Assembly (NCBI RefSeq): GCF_010389155.1
Contig: NC_057766.1
Location: 25,057,516 to 25,121,515, forward strand
DNA: 64,000 nucleotides
Origin: Erigeron canadensis
Taxonomy: Eukaryota > Streptophyta > Magnoliopsida > Asterales > Asteraceae
Direction: 5' to 3'
The stretch's first letter is position 1. Every line of letters starts with the position of its first letter. The notes below the pieces were generated by a model that was given only the letters and a program-made list of their open reading frames with translations, was not told the DNA's origin and ran no database searches. Shown one piece after another: positions 58,394 through 64,000 of this stretch. Position numbers and translations under genes: made by a program.

Positions 58394-58799
58394 AGTTAGT
58401 AATGTCGGGGCCCCAGGTGCTAGAAGTAGGTTTCGGTACGGCGGTACAGCATTTAGTTCAACAGTTTCATTCGGTTTTAGTTATTGTTGTTGATAAGGTC
58501 CAAATTAATTTTAGACATTATTTTAGTTTTTCACTAAATATACAATAAACATTTCCAATTTATATCATCTTACTTTTGAATTACAAAAAAGTTAAATTTA
58601 AAAAAGGTAACTTCGTTCATTGAAATAAAATACTTAAAAAGAGAGAGAGAGAAAGCGCCTTTTAGGTGGTATTAAAAGAACCATTTAGATGACATTAATC
58701 ACTGAAACATCATGTACGAATTGTGACAAACAAATAATATCATAACTACAATAAAATAAAGACATATAAAAATATTTGGAAGTATTTAATACGTAGTAT

Positions 58800-59509
58800 T
58801 GAACATATTGCGTACCATTTAAATACTGTACTTATAATGATATAATAATAGATAGCAAAACATTGCATATAGGCGTCATAATGAAACATTGCATACTAAT
58901 GGGTGCCAAAACTTGCACGAGTAAAAAGTAAAAAAAAACAGCAAACTGAATTAAAATTTTTCATTGAAGCATTTCATCAAATACTTTGTAAACATCTAAT
59001 TTTTTTTTACAATATCTAAACCAAAAATCATAAACTGAACTCATTCATACATATTATCTAAGACCATGTGAGCTGACATTCGGATATATTATCAAAAATT
59101 AGAAAAAGTACTTTCACCATTAAAGTAAATTACTTTGAGAGTGGAGATTGAATGTGGAATCACAATTAAAGAGCTGTTGACTTGAAGAATAAAATATATT
59201 GATGAACATATGATGTAGCCATATAAAACAGTTTTTATATAATAGCGATCCGGATCGATTTGGATTGATCCAAGTCTTTAAATGGATAAATAAATCTATT
59301 TATTTATTATTTTATTAAATAGTTAAATGGATTAATGGATATTTATTTTGATCCAGTAATAATTTTAATTGGATTGGATTCGATATGGATATTGATCATA
59401 TCCATCGACACCCCTACACCAAACAGACACAAAACCTCAATATCACCTCCAAGTCTCCAACTATCAAGTCTCGCCTAAAACCATCCTCATGACAAAGCTG
59501 ATTTGAAAA
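58800..59509 (+). repeat. Direct repeat, left copy
   Basis: Shares long colinear segments with 60842-61523, including AATGATATAATAATAGATAG, CATACATATTATCTAAGACC, CCATCGACACCCCTACACCA and AATATCACCTCCAAGTCTCC. Non-coding. Indels differ between copies (a GGATAAATAAATC tract is longer here). Confidence 0.85.
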
Positions 59510-60532
59510 GAGCTTATGTTTAACATAAAATGATGAAATCAATTTGGTTGAAGATCATCAAAAGGGATTCAGGTTAATTGTTTAACGCAATTATACCTTG
59601 AAAGAAATTGCTGATAATCTCTACTATAATTATTTTGGATAGTATTGGGTTGTGACATTCAACTATAAAATGTTGGTTATTAATAAAGTTTTTTTAATGT
59701 ATTGTTCATAGAATAAACTTTCATATTATTTTTGTTTGATATCAATTCTTATTTTTATTTTTTACTAAAAAACAAAATGTCTGCTACTATTATTTATTAC
59801 ACATTTAACTATTCTTTCTAATTATAGTCGTCGCATCGCGCGGGTGTTCTTGTAATACAAATAGATGATGATTGAGCTCCCTGTAAGGCTGGGGGAGGGC
59901 TTGCCCACTCCTCCCCTCCCCTCCCTGATTTTTCTTCTCCTCTCCTCCCCTCCCCTAATGTTAGGAGCACCTCGACACCCCTCCCCTCCCCAGTAACGGT
60001 CGAAAAATGGATAGCTAGGTGGTGAGAGACCCGGGCACGACCCTCCCCACTCTCCTCCCCACCCAACCGGTACCGGTACGACGGGGCGGTATTCCCTAAG
60101 GTACCGGACCAGTACCTATTTGCTTCCCGCCCCACTCCGTCCACCCTAAGCTCCTTGTCGACATCAAGGAAGAAGGAGGTGCTTAAAGGGTGAATAAGCT
60201 AGTTATTTATTATTAATATTATTATTTTATTACTATTTGATCCTTGTCTACGGTTGCAAGAAGAAAGAAAGAGACAAGTTTTGTTGAAATAGTTATACTA
60301 TCTTTGTTATTGTTTATTAATGTATGTTGTAGTTTGTAAGCATCATTAAGCGGATCATAATCAAGGTATAATAAGCTAAGTAAGCTTGTAATGTGAAGTA
60401 GCTAGGACAAACCATTTTTATTATATTTATTTAATTTGTATTATTAAATGATTTCTTACTTACTAATCTAGTGTATGTAGTCATCCGCAATAATCATTTT
60501 AGTGTAACGTCATTTTGGGAGTTCATAATAGT
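59510..60532. other. Spacer between the direct repeats, with Helitron-like and C-rich DNA
   Basis: GTCGTCGCATCGCGCGGGTG at about 59828-59847 followed by TTCTTGT resembles a Helitron-like 3' end, perhaps starting at TCTCTACTATAATTATTTTG near 59619. The adjoining 59880-60130 is rich in CTCCCC words, and its minus-strand frame is low-complexity, not a gene. Confidence 0.4.
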
Positions 60533-60552
60533 GGGGGGGGGGGGGGGGGGGG
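60533..60552 (+). repeat. Run of 20 G residues
   Basis: Uninterrupted G20, able to form a quadruplex and a likely site of sequencing-length error. Confidence 0.9.
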
Positions 60553-60841
60553 AATGACCCAATGGATGGATAATTTAGTGATCCGGCCAACTTAAATGGA
60601 TCGTGATCCAATATGTGATCATGATGATCTGATCCATATCCAAATAACTTTAAATGAACGGATCACTATCCGGATCGATCCATTTAATTTTTTCATTTAA
60701 ATGGCAAATATCAATTACCATACGTATCTTTTTATACATGCAACACTAATAAAATGGCTAAAATTAATTTCTCTAGAGACAAGTCTAAATAGATTCAAAT
60801 GGCTATAGCGAGTAATTTATTGAAGACTTTTTATGTATAAT

Positions 60842-61523
60842 GAATATATTGCATACCTTTTAACTGCCCAGTACAATTAAATACCATACATATAATGATA
60901 TAATAATAGATAGCAAAACATTGCAATAGGTGCCAAAACTTGCATGAATAAGAAGTAAAAAAGGAACAACAAACTGAATTTAAAATTATCATTGAAGCAT
61001 TTCATTAAACACTTTGTAAATATCTAAAAATTTTTTACAATATCTAAACTAAAAATCATAAACTAACTCATTCATACATATTATCTAAGACCAATGTGAG
61101 CTGACATTCGCATATATTATCAAAAATTAGAGAAAGTACTTTCATCATTAAAGTAAATTACCTTGAGGGTGGAGATTGGATGTGGACTCACAAAAAAAGT
61201 AGAGCATTGATGAACAAGAACGACTAAATCGAAGGCATAGTTTTTTGAATGAATAAACCTGAATCCTTGAGCTGTTAGACTTGATGAAATTATGATGTAG
61301 CGATCAATTCGGATGGATCATGGATCAATCCAAGTCTTTAAAAGGATAAATGGATCTATTTATTGGATAGTTAAATGGATTAACGGATATATATATATAT
61401 ATATATTGATCCTATCCATCGACACCCCTACACCAAATAGACACAAAACCTCAATATCACCTCCAAGTCTCCAACTATCAAGTCTGGCCTAAAACCATCC
61501 TCAAGACGTAGCTGATTTGAAAA
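60842..61523 (+). repeat. Direct repeat, right copy
   Basis: Counterpart of 58800-59509 in the same orientation. It contains an (AT)n tract at about 61387-61405 absent from the left copy. Confidence 0.85.
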
Positions 61524-62344
61524 CATCTCTGAACCGGCCAGAAACCACAATATGTCATTGTGCAAGCCATGTCCAAACTCCAAACAAACGATGGAACAGC
61601 CCAAAACAACCAAATGTGGACCAAAAAGAGAACCAGAGGGAAGGCATTAGCCTCAAGGGGCTGTCGTACGTCATAAACACTTAAATATACACTCCTGAAT
61701 ACCTCCCTTAAACAGAGAAATTTATAGCAACCAACTCACCACACTTTAACTTTACTCGAGGGAATAAAATAAAATCACAATTAAACACAAAGTTGAATTT
61801 GGTAATTAGAGAAAATTTATACCACAACCATTCAAAATATTTGACTTCATCTAAATTAAAATTCAGATAGATTCATCAACATTAGATATGATCTGCTGAG
61901 GCCAAAAGAACAACTTAGGGATCATCATACATATGAAGCGGAACTGTAGTATGCACCCCACACAAGGAAATAACCTAGAAAAGCAAAAGTTGGCAATGAA
62001 TTTGAGGCTGAAATTATCGTGTGGCGGAGAGATGTCAACATGATCAAACTGCACCTTTGAATTTGGCATCTTACTCCTAGGGTTGCGGGATTGTATATAG
62101 GAGCACAAAAAAAAAAGTTAGAATCCGTCAGACGATTGAAATAAACAAAACATTCATCAAATGTTGAAATAAGAAACACAAAGATAAAACATTCATCAAA
62201 TGTCATTTTGTGTATAATCACAAAGATAAAACAGAATGTCAACAACCATTCTCCACTTTATCATTTGTGATTTAGCAGGTGGTTTCAAAATTTTTGGTCG
62301 TCTCAAATGAATGTACAAAGTATGTATTTTGCAACCGGACTCAC
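61524..62344. other. Flank of the RRM gene, exons unresolved
   Basis: Further 3' exons of the minus-strand RRM gene should lie here, since its reading frame is open at 62345, but none could be assigned with confidence. A candidate coding stretch near 61985-62100 has no recognised match. Confidence 0.35.
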
Positions 62345-63999
62345 CAAAGCTGCTGCTTTTGCTCCCTGGGGTAGTGCCTTAAGATAATCAGCATATGACT
62401 CTATCTACACACAACAAACATTAAATATGATATGAACAATATGAATTTAGCACAAGGTTTGAAGATAACTCATCAGAATGTATGTTAATATAAAAGTCAG
62501 AAGCATCAAAATTTACCTTAATAGTCTGCCCAGCCATCTGTGACCCATTTAAACCTTGTGCTGCTGCCTTTGCATGCTCAAGTTTATAAAACTTAAATGA
62601 TGAAAGAGAAACCGTTTACACATTAATATCGATGAAAACAAACCAAGTAACCAACAGGAAAGATACAGTAGGGAATCAAAAGAAACACATACTTCAATAT
62701 GCGCAAGTCCTTCACAATGTCCTGTTTCAGGATCCTTTGGGAACTGAACCTCCTCCACTGGGCCAAAAGCTTCAAATGTCTGCATAAGCATCAAGAAATG
62801 GATACTCAGGAGACAAGAATGCGTACACAGTTGAAGAGCAAAAATTGGAACCGATGTTCCGGAAGAACTTGGGATCACCTAATAAATCATATATTATCCA
62901 GATAAAAGGATAGACACTGTACCTTAATGAACTCCGCTTCATTCGTGCTAAAATGCAAATTTTCAACACGAAGTTTCTTACGAAAACTTTCCCATTGACT
63001 ATTTAGCATGGCCCCGAACCGGCGCAACTCGCGATCAGATTGCTTATCTGAAGAAGAAACGATGAGCATATCAAACTGATAACAAAAGCATGAGCATATT
63101 AAACCAATAACAAAAACAAGTTAAAGAACATGCTAAATTTGCAATTTAACATCAAGAAGGACAAGGCTAAAAGACAGGCAATGCATACAACAACAATTCC
63201 TCTTTCTGTTACGCTTCTCATTTATCTTTTCCTCCAGAGCGGTAGCAATAGAAATCAGCTCTCCTCCACTATCTCCATCTCTCCTGCAGACAATGTTGCT
63301 GGCAGTCTCATGGTGGCTGCAAATAAAAAGGGATAATATGATGTATAAGGCAACGTAAGAAACTCGCTTTCACAGGTTAGAAGCTTCTAGAATTAAAGCA
63401 TGGAACGTACTAATTCCAGTCTTCTGGCACGCCTTTCGGGAAGCGTTCCCTCATATGATGAACATTTTCCTCGGCCACTTCCAATTTTTCCTTTAGCTTC
63501 TCATCTTTTGGGTCTTCCTCCCAGATTTTTCTGTAATAAAGGGCCCCGACGGCACAACAAAATATAATCCAGGGCAGTTCAACTGCTCCTAAAAATAAAA
63601 TAGAAAATTTTAAATACTTTCAAACTTGTTATACTAATTGATAGCAGGCCATCAAATAATAAAAAAATGGCAAAAAAAATAAGGAATAGATGGGAAATGC
63701 AAAATACCAGATTCTTTCACACTGCTACTTCCAGATTCTCTGGCTGAAACACCTTCGGCTCCCTGCATCGCCTAATGAAGAAACAGCATATATTTATTAT
63801 ATATAGCCTAATACACAGCAGAACCAATGACATAAATACATGAGGAGATTTTTAATACCAGGGATTTCCTCTTGCTATTTCTAGTTGCCAGTTTCGCAGG
63901 CGGTTCTCCAGGTGACGATCCAATAACTTCATTTTCTGGCTCCATTGACAAGTCTAAAGTTGATCTATTGGCATCATCCTAATAATAATAATAACATAC
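62345..63999 (-). CDS. RRM protein with a CC1/RBM39-like RRM, partial
   Basis: Minus-strand gene entering from the right edge. Resolved exons: 62923-63047, 62693-62779, 62517-62576 and 62345-62404, all in phase. They give KKLRVENLHFSTNEAEFIK, TFEAFGPVEEVQFPKDPETG, GLNGSQMAGQTIK and ESYADYLKALPQGAKAAAL, one RNA recognition motif. Its closest resemblance is the second RRM of CC1/RBM39-type splicing factors (FGPVE-V--P-DPETGHC). Upstream exons near 63200-63310 (YHHETASNIVCRRD, LEEKINEKR) and 63415-63530 (KIWEEDPKDEKLKEKLEVAE, HHMRERFPKGVPEDW) are charged and helical, and 63845-63980 is basic. I do not recognise this N-terminal part. Both ends are incomplete, no lesion was seen, and a nuclear RNA-processing role is inferred from the RRM only. 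Confidence 0.6.
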
Positions 64000-64000
64000 A

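Noticed and set aside
59818..60144. 108-codon Gly/Glu/Arg-rich minus-strand ORF
   Set aside because: Low-complexity CTCCCC-rich DNA read backwards; no recognisable domain.

Overview
This window is nuclear DNA from a flowering plant. Genes are split by GT-AG introns, spacers are very AT-rich, and the recognisable genes are plant housekeeping families (CSI, TSR3, ACINUS, AUF-type F-box, potato inhibitor I). Transposable elements of nearly every plant class are packed between them. The repeat types look like those of a eudicot, possibly Asteraceae, but that placement is an inference I cannot test here. No rRNA, true tRNA gene, CRISPR array or bacterial-type operon was seen.

Layout. 1-2.9 kb: a MuDR-type transposase with two apparent 1-bp deletions. 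4.6-4.8 kb: a potato-inhibitor-I remnant. 5-13.9 kb: gene-free repeat land with MITE-like elements, two SINEs that still have target-site duplications, four Helitron copies (three nested head to tail) and a 469-bp foldback. 14.1-15.2 kb: an intact intronless TRAPPC12-like gene. 16.4-19.2 kb: the C-terminal exons only of a cellulose synthase-interactive (CSI) gene. 23.0-28.7 kb: TSR3 (18S rRNA aminocarboxypropyltransferase), with an LTR element in its fourth intron and no recognisable last exon. 30-33.4 kb: six inverted-repeat or Helitron elements almost touching each other.

33.4-44.1 kb is one large Mutator-like element. Its ends each carry two copies of a 29-bp palindrome. Its FAR1-type transposase gene has lost the catalytic core and is also split by a Ty3/gypsy retrotransposon (36085-41582, target duplication CGTTT). 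That retrotransposon has itself lost RT, RNase H, integrase and most of its 3' LTR at a short microhomology.

45.3-49.2 kb: a nearly full-length ACINUS-like gene (SAP domain, RRM-like region, RSB motif) with an in-frame TGA and a frameshift. 50.6-51.7 kb: a frameshifted F-box gene whose 3' end is replaced by a transposon. 54.4-58.3 kb: an intact three-exon short-chain dehydrogenase. 58.8-61.5 kb: a ~0.7-kb direct duplication. 62.3 kb to the right edge: part of an RRM gene read on the minus strand.

Only the TRAPPC12-like gene and the short-chain dehydrogenase look fully intact; the RRM gene is intact as far as it is visible. The genes do not form a pathway. The main story is layered transposition, and several gene lesions are single-base indels that could be real decay or uncorrected long-read errors.
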